This document shows, piece after piece, positions 36,622 through 46,630 of a stretch of DNA of 64,000 nucleotides. Below the pieces are notes generated by a model. That model was not told the DNA's origin. It worked only from the letters and a program-made list of their open reading frames with translations, and made no database searches. The stretch's first letter is position 1. The number at the start of each line of letters is the position of its first letter. Both the position numbers and the translations under genes were made by a program. Origin of the DNA: an uncultured Erythrobacter sp. Lineage in GTDB: Bacteria > Pseudomonadota > Alphaproteobacteria > Sphingomonadales > Sphingomonadaceae. Where the stretch lies: positions 496,001-560,000 of the forward strand of contig NZ_CANMIJ010000002.1 of assembly GCF_947497915.1 (NCBI RefSeq), read 5' to 3'.

Positions 36622-38643
36622 TTAGTCGAAGCCTTCGCCCATCGGCCAGCGCCGGCCGCACACGCCTAGCATTTTGAACAGCACGCCCATTTGGTCGTCT
36701 TCGACCAGCCGGTCTCGCTGGCGTTGCAATTGATCGGACATGTTGGGTGATTTGCGTTTCAGCGCTTCGAGGCGGGTGTCGATGTGCAATTGCCGCAGCC
36801 ACTCGCCTTGCTGCTGCAGGCCCATGACATCCGCACCGTTTTTGGCCGCGACCTCTTGCAGCATTTCAAAGTCGACATGCGCTGTCAGGTCCGCCTCGCC
36901 CGGATGCTCAAGCGGGTCGACCTTCGTATGATCTTTCAACGCCTGCAAAGTCGAACCGGATCGCAGTTCTGGCGGGCCGTAATCGGCAATCAACGCAGCG
37001 CCGCCTTGCTTTGTAAGCCGCTGCGCGATCTCCGCCATGACGGTGGCGGCCGCCGGGCTGGTTTCGATCATCGCGCCTTGCGATGCCTGCTTCCAACTGC
37101 TCGGCACGATGGCATCCATCGGCTTGTCCCCGGCGACAAAAGCAAACTTGTCCCCTTCAAGCCCTACCATCCGTTCACGCCAGCCATTGGCCGACCGGAC
37201 AAGCTGATGAATCGGCAGCGCGTCGAAAAACTCATTGGCTACGATCAGTAGCGGTCGATCATCGGGCAATGTCGATAGGTCATGATGGAAACGAACAGTC
37301 GGCACGGCTTGCCGCTGCAATTTGCGCAGCTCCAGTGACCCTTCGACGAAGTGGATTTGCGGATCGAAACCGTATTTCCCAGCCGTCTTCAGCACATCTT
37401 TGGTCAACGTGCCCCGGCCTGGGCCCAGCTCGACATAGTGGATGTTCTTGGACGCGCCCATTTTGACCCACAGATCTGCAATCCAAAGGCCGACCAGTTC
37501 GCCGAACATCTGGCTGATTTCAGGCGCAGTGATGAAGTCGCCTTCCTCGCCGAGAGGATCGCGACTGGCGTAATAGCGCGCGTTGCTCTCCCCCATATAT
37601 TGCGCGAGGCTGATCGGGCCATTTTCGCGGATCAGGCGGCGGAATGACTTGCCTAGATCAAGCGTTGATAGCTCTTTGGCGCGCGCTTCATCCTCCGCCC
37701 GCTGACGCGCGGCCTCTTCTTCGCGGGCTTTCTCGGCAGCCTCCGCTTTGGCTTTTGCCTCGGCTTCCTTGCGAACGCGTTCGTCCACTTCTTTCTTGGC
37801 TTTGGCGGCGGCGGCTTTCTTGGCCTTTTCCTCGGCCTGCTTGCGAGCCTTTGCTTCGGCCTCGTTTGCTGCCTTGGCTTTCGCCTCCGCTTCCTTGCGA
37901 GCGGCCTCTTCCTTCGCCGCCTTCTCGGCTTTGGCTTCTTTTTCCGCTTTGGCCTTTGCCTCAGCTTCGGCTTTCGCTTTCGCAGCAGCATCCGCCTTAG
38001 CTTTCGCCTCTGCCTCTGCCTCTGCCTCTTTACGCGCTGCTTCTTCAGCTTTTGCTTTGGCTTCGGCCTCTTTCTTGGCCTTGGCCTCTGCTTCCTTCTT
38101 CGCTTTGGCCGCGGCTGCTTTCGCGTCAGCGGCGGCTTTCGCCTTCGCCTCTTTCTCCGCCTTTGCTTTGGCTTCCTGCTCCGCTTTTTTGGCAGCTTCT
38201 TTTTGGGCTAGCTCTTCGGCTTCACGCTTGGCTGCTGCTTCTGCTTCCCGCTTCGCCTCGGCTGCGGCCTTTTTCTCTGCTTCCGCTTTTGCTTCAGCGA
38301 CGGCTTTCGCCTTTTGAGCGGCCTCTGCCTTTTTGCGTGCTTCTTGTTCGGCTTTGGCTTTCGCTTCAGCCTTTGCTTGAGCGTCTTTCTTGGCCTTTTC
38401 TGCAGCGTCCGCTTCGGCCTTGCGCTGGGCATCCCGCGCGACTTTTGCGTCGGCTGCGGCCTTTACCGCCGCCTTTTCATCCGCATCGTCATCATTGTCA
38501 GGATCAATCAGGCGCAGGCCAGAGGGACGCCATGCGCCTTCTTCTAAGCTGCTGGAGCCACGCTTCCCGTGCCCACCGGTTTGCGCTTCACGGCGTAGAG
38601 CGTGACAATCAATCCAATCAAGATCAGCGGTATTGTTAGCCAT
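36622..38643 (-). CDS. MidA/NDUFAF7-family SAM methyltransferase with a long Lys/Ala/Glu N-terminal helix
   Basis: A 673-aa product. Residues 328-673 are a MidA-like methyltransferase: FRRLIRENGPISLAQYM, the EGDFITAPEISQMFGELVG motif, the SAM loop VELGPGRGTL near 404-413, and VANEFFDALPIHQ. The mitochondrial relative NDUFAF7 methylates an arginine of complex I subunit NDUFS2. Residues 54-323 are almost pure Ala, Lys, Glu with some Arg, Asp and Gln, like the middle of TolA, predicting one very long charged helix. The only in-frame ATG is at 38643, inside lgt, giving a 100-bp overlap with no clear ribosome site. It may therefore start elsewhere or be read through coupling. Confidence 0.85.
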   Translation of the reverse strand: MANNTADLDWIDCHALRREAQTGGHGKRGSSSLEEGAWRPSGLRLIDPDNDDDADEKAAVKAAADAKVARDAQRKAEADAAEKAKKDAQAKAEAKAKAEQEARKKAEAAQKAKAVAEAKAEAEKKAAAEAKREAEAAAKREAEELAQKEAAKKAEQEAKAKAEKEAKAKAAADAKAAAAKAKKEAEAKAKKEAEAKAKAEEAARKEAEAEAEAKAKADAAAKAKAEAEAKAKAEKEAKAEKAAKEEAARKEAEAKAKAANEAEAKARKQAEEKAKKAAAAKAKKEVDERVRKEAEAKAKAEAAEKAREEEAARQRAEDEARAKELSTLDLGKSFRRLIRENGPISLAQYMGESNARYYASRDPLGEEGDFITAPEISQMFGELVGLWIADLWVKMGASKNIHYVELGPGRGTLTKDVLKTAGKYGFDPQIHFVEGSLELRKLQRQAVPTVRFHHDLSTLPDDRPLLIVANEFFDALPIHQLVRSANGWRERMVGLEGDKFAFVAGDKPMDAIVPSSWKQASQGAMIETSPAAATVMAEIAQRLTKQGGAALIADYGPPELRSGSTLQALKDHTKVDPLEHPGEADLTAHVDFEMLQEVAAKNGADVMGLQQQGEWLRQLHIDTRLEALKRKSPNMSDQLQRQRDRLVEDDQMGVLFKMLGVCGRRWPMGEGFD
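37675..38484 (-). repeat. Low-complexity AKAE-rich coding repeat
   Basis: About 810 bases encoding residues 54-323 of the methyltransferase ORF. The protein is built from loose units such as KAEAEAKAKAE and KEAEAKAKKE. The DNA alternates GCC/GCT with GAA/GAG and AAA/AAG without an exact period. On the plus strand it yields long spurious Leu/Ser/Arg/Phe-rich frames. Such tracts vary in length between strains by slippage or unequal recombination. Confidence 0.85.
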
Positions 38644-39413
38644 TGCCCCATCGATAGTCCGGTTCGAGCTGCGAACTCTGCCAATTGTGCATCGGGTTCG
38701 CGGAAGAATTCGTTAACAAAGCGGGCAATTCCCATTCCTAATGTGAAAACGCCCACAAGCAGACCGGGGCGATAGCGTGCATTTGTCTTCCAGAACAAGA
38801 GCATCAGCACGATCAGCAAGAACAACCCTTCGAGGCCTGCCTGATAGAGCTGGCTTGGGTGGCGGGCGATTTCACCGGCGCGCACATCGGGAAACACCAT
38901 TGCCCATGGCACGTCGGTTGCTCTGCCCCACAATTCGCCGTTGTTAAAGTTTGCCAACCTGCCCAGCATCATGCCCATGGGCACGTTCACCGCGATATAG
39001 TCGCACACTCGCAGGAACGAGAGCTTGCCGCTACGCGAAACCCACGCAATCGCCAGCAACACGCCAACCAGTCCGCCATGAAAGCTCATCCCGCCTTCCC
39101 ACAGTTTCAGCACATCGAGCGGATTCGACCAGAGATTCGGGTTGTAGAAGATCGCATAACCAAGACGGCCACCCAGAATGACCCCTAGCGTGCAATAAAA
39201 GAACAAATCATCGGCATGACGTTGCGCCATTGGCGCGCCCGGTTCTTTTAGCATTTTGGACAAATGCCAGTATGCGAAGAGAACACCGATCAGATACGCA
39301 AGTGAATAAAACCGTAGCGTAAAAAAGCCCAGATCAATGCCTGGAAACAGTCCGAGATCAGACCAATAAAACGGGTCAACAGCGGCCCCGCTTGCAGCAA
39401 GTAGTGACAGCAC
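38544..39413 (-). CDS. lgt: Prolipoprotein diacylglyceryl transferase
   Basis: Inner-membrane enzyme that adds diacylglycerol from phosphatidylglycerol to the lipobox Cys of prolipoproteins. The 289-aa protein has about seven helices and the family motif GRLANFNNGELWGRAT with the catalytic Arg. It also has MSFHGGLVGV with the essential His, and the early LRFYSLAYLIG. The start is a GTG at 39413, or the adjacent TTG at 39416, behind AGAGG. The methyltransferase ORF begins inside its 3' end. It serves the several lipoproteins seen here (3506, 6258, 53901). Confidence 0.95.
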   Translation of the reverse strand: MLSLLAASGAAVDPFYWSDLGLFPGIDLGFFTLRFYSLAYLIGVLFAYWHLSKMLKEPGAPMAQRHADDLFFYCTLGVILGGRLGYAIFYNPNLWSNPLDVLKLWEGGMSFHGGLVGVLLAIAWVSRSGKLSFLRVCDYIAVNVPMGMMLGRLANFNNGELWGRATDVPWAMVFPDVRAGEIARHPSQLYQAGLEGLFLLIVLMLLFWKTNARYRPGLLVGVFTLGMGIARFVNEFFREPDAQLAEFAARTGLSMGQWLTIPLILIGLIVTLYAVKRKPVGTGSVAPAA

Positions 39414-39612
39414 CAATGGAACCTCTTAATAGCCTTGCAAAAGCCGCAATATCGACTTCGATTGCGCGGCTTGTGGCACAGCCAGAGGCTTGGGGAAAGA
39501 GCTTCATGGGACGCGCTCCTTGTATGAGCCGGCTTTGGTCACACATGAAGGTATGGCGCGGAACAGCGTCAGTCGGACGAGACGAAGAGAGACCTAAAGG
39601 AGAGATATTCGC

Positions 39613-41331
39613 ATGCCCACCCAGCTGGACACTGCGCTTGAAGCGATCATCGGCGAGCTGACCAAAGAAGGTCAGCCATTCGCTACCGTTCCATTCGAAC
39701 GTGATGGCGTTGAAATGCCGGCCTTTGCCGCCGCCCCTCCCACAATGGCGCATTATTTCGCGCACTTTTGTAACGAGCACAAAGATGTGCCGTTTCTGGT
39801 TGATGGCGATTTGCGGATGACCTTTGGCGAGACCTACGGCGCAGCAGTTTGCGTTGCCGAAGGTCTGGTTAAACATCACGGCGTTGCAAAGGGCGACCGG
39901 ATCGGCATCGCGGCGCGCAATTCTGCCAACTGGATGATCGCTTATATGGGCATCATCATGGCGGGCGGCTGCGCGACACTGCTCAACGGTTTCTGGGCAG
40001 GCGAAGAGCTCGCCTACGGCGTGCGCCTTGCGGAATGTAAGCTGGTGCTGGCAGATGCAGGCCGTGCCAAACGGCTCGAAGGGACAGACCATTCGGCCAA
40101 GATTGTTCTGATGGATCACGGCGCCCCTGCTGAAGGCCTTTCAAGCGTATGGGCCGCGCCTGCGGATCTGGCCTCGTCAACGGCGATGCAAATGTTGGGT
40201 CAGCTTGGTCCGGATGACATCGCGACCATCCTTTACACGTCGGGTTCGACCGGCAATTCCAAAGGCGCATGGTCCGATCACCGCGGCGTTGTTCACGGCG
40301 TGATGAATTATGTCGGCCAATCGGCGATGGCGAAAATCCTGCTCGAAAGTCAGGGTAAAGATGTCAGCGCGCAGCCATGCGCATTGATCGCGGTGCCGCT
40401 GTTCCACGTAACCGGCGAAGTGCCACTGTTCCTGCAAAGCTACGCCATTGCACGCAAGCTGGTGTTGATGCCGAAATGGGATGGCGAAGAGGCGCTGCGT
40501 CTGATGGATGCGGAAAAGGTCACCTATTTCGTCGGCGTTCCGCTGATGAGTTACGAGATCGCCACCCATCCGAACCGCGACAAATACGATCTTACTGCGT
40601 GTAAGAGCTTTGCCGCTGGCGGCGCACCACGCCCGCTGGAGCATGTGACCAAGATCAAAGACGCCTTCCCCGAAGGTTTTCCGCTGCTTGGATACGGTCT
40701 TACCGAAACCAACGCGGTTGGCTGCGGCAACTTCAACGAAAACTATATCGCAAAGCCGGGATCGACAGGCCGCGCTTCGCCGCCAATGGTTGATCTGGCG
40801 ATTCTAGACGATGACGGCAACAAACTGGCGCAAGGCAGCGTCGGCGAAGTGTGCATCCGCTCGGTCGCGAACTTCCGTGGATATTGGAACAACGATGAGG
40901 CGACGAATGACGCCTTCACCGATGATCAATATTTCCGCACCGGCGATCTCGGCTATCTCGACGAAGACGAATATCTCTTCATCGTCGACCGTAAGAAAGA
41001 CATTATCATCCGCGGCGGGGAGAACATCTCCTGCATCGAAGTTGAAGATGCGATTTACGCGCATGACGATATTGCGGAATGTTCGGTCTTTGGTCTTCCG
41101 GACGAGCGTATGGGCGAGGTGCCCGCAGCCGTGATCCGCATCAAAGAAGGCCGCGATCCGATGAATGCGGCGCAGATGCGCGAATTCCTGCTCAGCAACA
41201 CGGCACCGTTCAAGGTTCCGCTGGAAGAGCATATCTATCCGGTAACCGAAGTTCTGCCGCGCCTCGGCACGCAGAAAATCGACAAGAAAACCCTGCGCGC
41301 CGAATATACCGAGCGACTCGCTTCGGCGTAA
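39613..41331 (+). CDS. AMP-forming acyl-CoA synthetase family protein
   Basis: A 572-aa adenylate-forming enzyme. The P-loop is ILYTSGSTGNSKGAWSDH, with GYGLTETNA, FRTGDLGYLDEDEYLFIVDRKKDIIIRGGENI, and the C-terminal Lys in LGTQKIDKKTLR. It has an N-terminal segment of about 40 residues typical of long-chain fatty acid CoA ligases. The substrate is not resolved. The start has GGAGAG eight bases upstream. It ends 16 bp before glnD, so the two may share a transcript. The 196 bp upstream, shared with lgt, show no recognisable element. Confidence 0.88.
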   Translation: MPTQLDTALEAIIGELTKEGQPFATVPFERDGVEMPAFAAAPPTMAHYFAHFCNEHKDVPFLVDGDLRMTFGETYGAAVCVAEGLVKHHGVAKGDRIGIAARNSANWMIAYMGIIMAGGCATLLNGFWAGEELAYGVRLAECKLVLADAGRAKRLEGTDHSAKIVLMDHGAPAEGLSSVWAAPADLASSTAMQMLGQLGPDDIATILYTSGSTGNSKGAWSDHRGVVHGVMNYVGQSAMAKILLESQGKDVSAQPCALIAVPLFHVTGEVPLFLQSYAIARKLVLMPKWDGEEALRLMDAEKVTYFVGVPLMSYEIATHPNRDKYDLTACKSFAAGGAPRPLEHVTKIKDAFPEGFPLLGYGLTETNAVGCGNFNENYIAKPGSTGRASPPMVDLAILDDDGNKLAQGSVGEVCIRSVANFRGYWNNDEATNDAFTDDQYFRTGDLGYLDEDEYLFIVDRKKDIIIRGGENISCIEVEDAIYAHDDIAECSVFGLPDERMGEVPAAVIRIKEGRDPMNAAQMREFLLSNTAPFKVPLEEHIYPVTEVLPRLGTQKIDKKTLRAEYTERLASA

Positions 41332-41347
41332 GCTATAAGGGGGCGCG

Positions 41348-44122
41348 ATGACTGACTGGACAATTCCCAGCCGCCGCGTCCCCAAACAGCGTGCGATCAT
41401 TGATCGCAGGGCTTTAACCGAACGCATAAACGACCTTGTCGCCGAACATGGCGATAAAGCGCGCCTCGAAGTTGTGGGCGCTCTGCGCGAAACCATGGAT
41501 GACGGCAGAGCCGAGCTCGCAGCGCGGCTTCTCGCAAAACCATCTGCTGGGCACGATTGCGCCACCGGCCATGCGTTTCTCGTCGATCAGCTGATCCGTG
41601 TGATCCATGATTATGTGACCGAGCATGTCTATCCTGTGCACAATCGAACAGCGGCAGAGCGGCTCGCGATTATGGCCGTGGGCGGATATGGCCGCGCGGA
41701 AATGGCGCCACATTCCGATGTCGACATCGCTTTTATCACGCCGATGAAACGCGCGCCTTGGTGCGAACAAGTGATCGAGGCGATCCTCTATATCCTGTGG
41801 GACTTGGGTCTGAAAGTCGGCCATTCCAGCCGCACCATCGGCGACACGATGAAGATGGCGCGAGAGGACTTAACGATCCGCACCGCGCTGCTCGAAGGGC
41901 GTCTGGTATGGGGTGATCAGGGCACTTATGAGGAACTGCGCGAAAAGTTCTGGCAGGATGTTGTGCGCGGCAGTGAAAAGTTGTTCCTCACCCAAAAACT
42001 GGAAGAGCGAAACCAGCGGCACAAACGGATGGGCGACAGCCGGTATGTTGTGGAGCCCAACGTCAAAGAGGGCAAAGGCGGCCTGCGCGATCTCCAGACG
42101 CTGTATTGGATCGGCAAATACACCCACCGCGTCGATAGCGCGGCGCAGCTGGTCGATATCGGCCTGTTCACGCGCGCCGAATATAGCAGTTTCCGCCGCG
42201 CAGAGGGCTTCCTACTCGCGGTACGCTGTCACATGCATGTCCTTACTGACAGGCCCGAAGACCGGCTGACTTTCGACCTTCAGCGGCAAGTGGCTGAGCG
42301 GATGAATTTCGCGGATCGCCCGGGGAAAAGCGCGGTCGAACGCTTTATGCAATACTACTTTATGCAGGCAAAGCGCGTCGGCAGCCTGACTGGGGTGTTC
42401 CTGTCCCACCTCGAAGAAGAGACCTCGAAATCGAAAGTCCGCAGCGGGTTTTTCGCGGGGTGGAGTCAGAAAAAGCGAACTCTCAAAGGCTACATCATCG
42501 AAGGCGGGCGCATCCGCGCGCCGAGCGACGATTGGTTCGCCAAAGACCCAGTGCGCCTGATCGAAATATTCCAGCTTGCCGAAGCCGAAGGGGTTGAAAT
42601 CAATCCTGATACGATGCGGCTGGCGGGCCGTGACACGAAACTGATCACAGCAGCGATCCGCAAAGACCCGCGTGCCAATGCGATTTTTCTTGATCTGCTG
42701 GGCGGGCGCAATGATCCCGAAACCGCGCTTCGCTGGATGAATGAGGCGGGCGTCTTTGGCCGTTTCGTACCCGATTTCGGGCGGGTCAATGCGCAGATGC
42801 AGTTCGACATGTATCACCATTACACCGTCGATGAGCACACGATCCGCGCGATCGGCTTGTTAAGCCAGATCGAGCGCGGCCTGCTTGAGAAAGACCACCC
42901 GCGCGGCACCCGCGTGATCCACAAAATCGCCTCGCGCCGCGCGCTTTATGTCGCGGTGCTGCTGCATGACATCGCAAAAGGGCGCGGCGGCGACCATTCC
43001 GTTTTGGGCGCAGAAGTCGCACAAAAGCTGTGCCCGCGCTTTGGGCTGGATCAGAAAGAGACCGATCTTGTCTCGTGGCTTGTCCTCCAGCATCTGTTGA
43101 TGAGCTCAACCGCGCAAAAACGCGACCTGACCGATCCAAAGACGATTGAGGATTTCGTCGGCGAGGTTCGCAATGTTGAACGGCTGCGTAATCTCGCGAT
43201 CCTCACCGCTGTCGATATCCGCGCGGTTGGCCCGGGAACTTGGAACAGCTGGAAAGGCCAGCTGCTTGGTGAGCTCTATGACGCTGCACAGGAACGCATG
43301 CGGCTGGGCCACAAGCGCAACGGGCGCAAAGAGCGTGTCACAGCGAAGAAAGCGGCGACCGCCGAACTGTTGGGCGAAAAATCGTATCTGGTTGAACAAG
43401 CCGATGATCTGCTCGCGGATTCTTACTGGATTGCCGAACCCGAAGACATCATCGCCAAGAACCTCATCCAATATGAAGAAGCGCGGCGGATCGAAGACCA
43501 CCTCTCGATCCATTGCGAGGTCGATGAAGAACGGGGCGCGACCCTTGTCAGTGTGATCGCGCCTGACCATCCCGGCCTGTTTTACCGCATGGCGGGCGGC
43601 ATTCATTTGGCCGGTGCAAACATCATCGATGCGCGCATTCACACTGCGATGAATGGCTATGCGATTGACAATTTCCTGGTCCAGGATCTGCGCGCAATGC
43701 CTTTCCGGGAGGCTGCGCAGATCGAGCGGCTAAAAGATGGCATCCGCAAATCGCTTCTTGGCGAAGGTGAATTGGTGCCGAAACTGGCCGCACGCCCGCT
43801 GGCCCATTCGCGCGCGAAGACATTCAAAGTGGCGACCAGCGTCAATTTCGACAATCTCGCCTCCAACCACTTTACCGTCGTCGAAGTGACAGCGCGTGAT
43901 CGGCCGGCACTGCTAAACCGTCTTTCCTATGCGCTGTATAAGGCCAACCTGATCGTCCAGTCGGCGCATGTCACCGCTTACGGCGAAACCGCCGTCGATA
44001 CGTTCTATGTTACAGATCTGACGGGGGCGAAGGTGACCGTTCCGGAGCGTTTGGCAGAAATCGAAAAAGACCTGTTGGAAGCGGGATCCGACCGCAAACA
44101 GCGCCAGCTCGAACAGGCCTGA
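41348..44122 (+). CDS. glnD: Bifunctional [protein-PII] uridylyltransferase/uridylyl-removing enzyme
   Basis: Nitrogen sensor that adds UMP to PII proteins when glutamine is low and removes it when glutamine is high. The 924-aa protein has domains in family order. The nucleotidyltransferase has GGYGRAEMAPHSDVD at residues 112-126. The HD hydrolase has LLHDIAKGRGGDHS near residue 538. Two ACT glutamine-sensing domains lie near 735-800 and 845-915. All catalytic residues are present. The PII gene glnB is not adjacent. It follows an acyl-CoA synthetase gene by 16 bp. Confidence 0.96.
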   Translation: MTDWTIPSRRVPKQRAIIDRRALTERINDLVAEHGDKARLEVVGALRETMDDGRAELAARLLAKPSAGHDCATGHAFLVDQLIRVIHDYVTEHVYPVHNRTAAERLAIMAVGGYGRAEMAPHSDVDIAFITPMKRAPWCEQVIEAILYILWDLGLKVGHSSRTIGDTMKMAREDLTIRTALLEGRLVWGDQGTYEELREKFWQDVVRGSEKLFLTQKLEERNQRHKRMGDSRYVVEPNVKEGKGGLRDLQTLYWIGKYTHRVDSAAQLVDIGLFTRAEYSSFRRAEGFLLAVRCHMHVLTDRPEDRLTFDLQRQVAERMNFADRPGKSAVERFMQYYFMQAKRVGSLTGVFLSHLEEETSKSKVRSGFFAGWSQKKRTLKGYIIEGGRIRAPSDDWFAKDPVRLIEIFQLAEAEGVEINPDTMRLAGRDTKLITAAIRKDPRANAIFLDLLGGRNDPETALRWMNEAGVFGRFVPDFGRVNAQMQFDMYHHYTVDEHTIRAIGLLSQIERGLLEKDHPRGTRVIHKIASRRALYVAVLLHDIAKGRGGDHSVLGAEVAQKLCPRFGLDQKETDLVSWLVLQHLLMSSTAQKRDLTDPKTIEDFVGEVRNVERLRNLAILTAVDIRAVGPGTWNSWKGQLLGELYDAAQERMRLGHKRNGRKERVTAKKAATAELLGEKSYLVEQADDLLADSYWIAEPEDIIAKNLIQYEEARRIEDHLSIHCEVDEERGATLVSVIAPDHPGLFYRMAGGIHLAGANIIDARIHTAMNGYAIDNFLVQDLRAMPFREAAQIERLKDGIRKSLLGEGELVPKLAARPLAHSRAKTFKVATSVNFDNLASNHFTVVEVTARDRPALLNRLSYALYKANLIVQSAHVTAYGETAVDTFYVTDLTGAKVTVPERLAEIEKDLLEAGSDRKQRQLEQA

Positions 44123-44250
44123 TCCATCCAGTGGACTGACCCGCTCCATCGCCTTGCGAGTGCCGCTCGTAGAATAGAACGGCAATATAGGTTGCAATTT
44201 AAGAACTCATCGGTAAACGCGGCGACCCCTACGTCATGGAGAGATGTAAC

Positions 44251-46572
44251 ATGAACTTCCGTACCCCTGTAAAGCGCGCTCCTGCGCTTACCAAAGCAGC
44301 CCTTCTGCTTTGCACCGCAGCCGCATTCCCTGTTGCGGCTCAGGCCCAAGACACCGCTGATAGCGATGAAGAAACGACCGAGCAGCGCGGAACCCTCGCC
44401 AATGTCGGCAACATCATCGTCACCGGCACCAAGACCCAGAACCCTGAAGATGTGCAGGACGTTCCATTGGCCGTCACCGCTTTCAACGCTGACACACTTG
44501 AAGCATTCAAGGTGCGCGATGTTCAGGGCCTGACCTATTCGGCACCGAACGTTTCGCTCGACCAGATCGGCACCAGCCGCGGTCAAGCCAACTTCTCGAT
44601 CCGCGGCCTTGGCATCAACTCGTCGATCCCTTCGATTGATCCGACTGTCGGCGTTTTCGTGGACGGCGTTTACCTCGGCACCAATGGCGGCGTTGTATTC
44701 GACCTGTTCGACCTTGATAGTGTTGAGATCCTGCGCGGCCCGCAAGGCGTGCTGTTTGGCCGTAACGTCACCGGCGGCGCGGTTTTGATCAACACCGGCA
44801 ACCCTACCGAGGATTTCCGCGGTAAATTCCGTGTTGCAGTCGATGGGCCGCTTCTCGAAGACGGCCGCGGCGGCGCAAACTACACCGCAAGCGGCGTGGT
44901 CTCCGGCCCGATCATCGAAGACACGCTGCTGTTTAAAGTCGGCGCGTATTACAACAACGATCAGGGTTACTTCACCAACCTGTTCGACGGTTCGAACCAT
45001 GGTGCAGCTGAAACTTACATCCTGCGCGGCGCACTCGAAGCGCGTCTCGGCGATCTGACCCTCACTGGTAAGATCGACTACTTCGACAGCGAAGGCGACG
45101 GTCCAGCGGCCCAAAACCGCGGCATTTTTGAACGCGACACGTTCGATTTCGCCATCGACAATCGCGGCTCCTATGCCAACGAGACGATCAACGCCTCGCT
45201 TACGGCAGATTGGGATATCGGCCCGGGCACGCTCACCAACATCTTTGGCTACCGCGAATATTCGGCAACCACCGATGCTGATATCGATGCAACGAGCCTG
45301 TTCCTGTTCCACTCGAACACCGAAACCGAGCAGGACCAAATCTCGAACGAGCTGCGTTATGCGGTTTCGACCGACGGATTCGATCTGACGGTTGGTGGCT
45401 TCTATTTTGACCAGTCGCTGGCCTACACCGAAATTCGTGACATCATTAATGCACCTCGCTTCTTTGGCGGCGGACAGCAGGATCACGAAGTTCTCGGCGC
45501 TTTCGCAAGCGGTCAATTCAACATCACCGACAACTTCTCTGTGATTGGCGGCATCCGCTGGAGCCAGGAAACGAAGGACGCCTCGGTCACCTATGTGCGT
45601 CCACGTACACCGTGCTCGGTCGTTGATGGCACTTGCCCGACAACCGGCGTCAACTCGATTATCCCGACCGAGAATAACGGCTTCAACGACAGCGTTCGTT
45701 TCACCAACTGGTCCCCAAAAGCTGGCCTCCAGTACGAATTTAACGACAGCCAAGTGTATGCGCACTGGACCCGTGGTTATCGTTCGGGCGGCTACAACTT
45801 CCGCATCACCAACGCGAACGCATTCGAAGCGATCGCGCTGGCACCGGGCGGTTCGTTCAACTTTGGCGAAGAGCAAGTCGACAACTATGAAATCGGCGGC
45901 AAATTTCAGACCGTCGATGGCGCGCTTACTCTGAACGTCGCTGCGTACATCACTGAAATTCAGGATATGCAGCGTGAGGTGAACCAATCATCGATCACCG
46001 CGGGCGTGGCCCAGTCGATCTTCAACACGGCAAACGCGTCAATCTTTGGCGTCGAAGCCGAAGCGCGCATGCAGATCACAGACACTTTCATCGTCACGGC
46101 CAATATCGGCTTCATCGATGACAGCTATGACGAGATCCTCTTCGATATTTCGGGCGACGGCGTCATCAACGACACCGATCTCGCGCTGCGTTTGCCGCGT
46201 GTTCCTGAGGTAACTTGGGGCATGGGCATCATCCACGAACTGTTCCTGGGTGACAGCGAGATTCTGACCCGCATCAACTACCAATATCGCGATGAGTTTG
46301 CGTATACTGACAACAACTTCGGTTTTGTTCAGGACATCAGCAACCTCGAAGCAAACGTGACCTGGAACACGCCAATGGATGGCCTGTCGTTCTCAATCTA
46401 TGGCCGCAACCTGTTCGATCAGGTTCAGGTCGGCGGAGACACCCAGATCCCGTTCGGTGGTCCGCTCGGCAATGGTGTTGCCCGTCCGTTTGACGCATCG
46501 CCAGCTGCCGGCACATTCTCGCCGCTCAGCAAGGGTCGTCAGCTCGGTATTGAAGCTCTATTTGAGTTCTGA
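44251..46572 (+). CDS. TonB-dependent outer-membrane receptor
   Basis: A 773-aa receptor. A signal peptide ends near AQAQ. The plug domain includes IIVTGTKTQNPEDVQDVPLAV and SIRGLGINSS, with GVFVDGVYLG and VEILRGPQGVLFGRNVTGGA. A 22-strand barrel follows, ending in ...EALFEF with the terminal Phe needed for assembly. Sphingomonads have many such receptors for siderophores, vitamins and glycans; nothing nearby fixes the ligand. The ATG at 44251 has GGAGAG eight bases upstream; an ATG at 44236 is less likely. The terminator at 46598-46630 follows. Confidence 0.93.
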   Translation: MNFRTPVKRAPALTKAALLLCTAAAFPVAAQAQDTADSDEETTEQRGTLANVGNIIVTGTKTQNPEDVQDVPLAVTAFNADTLEAFKVRDVQGLTYSAPNVSLDQIGTSRGQANFSIRGLGINSSIPSIDPTVGVFVDGVYLGTNGGVVFDLFDLDSVEILRGPQGVLFGRNVTGGAVLINTGNPTEDFRGKFRVAVDGPLLEDGRGGANYTASGVVSGPIIEDTLLFKVGAYYNNDQGYFTNLFDGSNHGAAETYILRGALEARLGDLTLTGKIDYFDSEGDGPAAQNRGIFERDTFDFAIDNRGSYANETINASLTADWDIGPGTLTNIFGYREYSATTDADIDATSLFLFHSNTETEQDQISNELRYAVSTDGFDLTVGGFYFDQSLAYTEIRDIINAPRFFGGGQQDHEVLGAFASGQFNITDNFSVIGGIRWSQETKDASVTYVRPRTPCSVVDGTCPTTGVNSIIPTENNGFNDSVRFTNWSPKAGLQYEFNDSQVYAHWTRGYRSGGYNFRITNANAFEAIALAPGGSFNFGEEQVDNYEIGGKFQTVDGALTLNVAAYITEIQDMQREVNQSSITAGVAQSIFNTANASIFGVEAEARMQITDTFIVTANIGFIDDSYDEILFDISGDGVINDTDLALRLPRVPEVTWGMGIIHELFLGDSEILTRINYQYRDEFAYTDNNFGFVQDISNLEANVTWNTPMDGLSFSIYGRNLFDQVQVGGDTQIPFGGPLGNGVARPFDASPAAGTFSPLSKGRQLGIEALFEF

Positions 46573-46597
46573 TCCCAAGTGAAACTTTGAATTACGT

Positions 46598-46630
46598 AAA
46601 AAGGGGCGTTCTTCGGAGCGCCCCTTTTTT
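46598..46630. terminator. Bidirectional intrinsic terminator with UUCG tetraloop
   Basis: A nine-pair stem, GGGGCGTTC (46603-46611) with GAGCGCCCC (46616-46624), closes on the loop TTCG as C(UUCG)G. It is flanked by five A upstream and six T downstream, so it can end transcription of the TonB receptor gene on the plus strand. It can also end the convergent 46629 gene on the minus strand, whose stop codon TAA (46629-46631) lies inside the T-run. Confidence 0.9.

Noticed and set aside
37644..38639. Long Leu/Ser/Arg/Phe-rich plus-strand frames opposite the AKAE tract
   Set aside because: They are the complement of Ala/Lys/Glu codons; composition is fully explained by the low-complexity repeat.
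44005..45987. 660-codon open frame on the minus strand across the TonB receptor
   Set aside because: It is a shadow of the high-GC receptor gene: no motif, no ribosome site, and it also covers the end of glnD.
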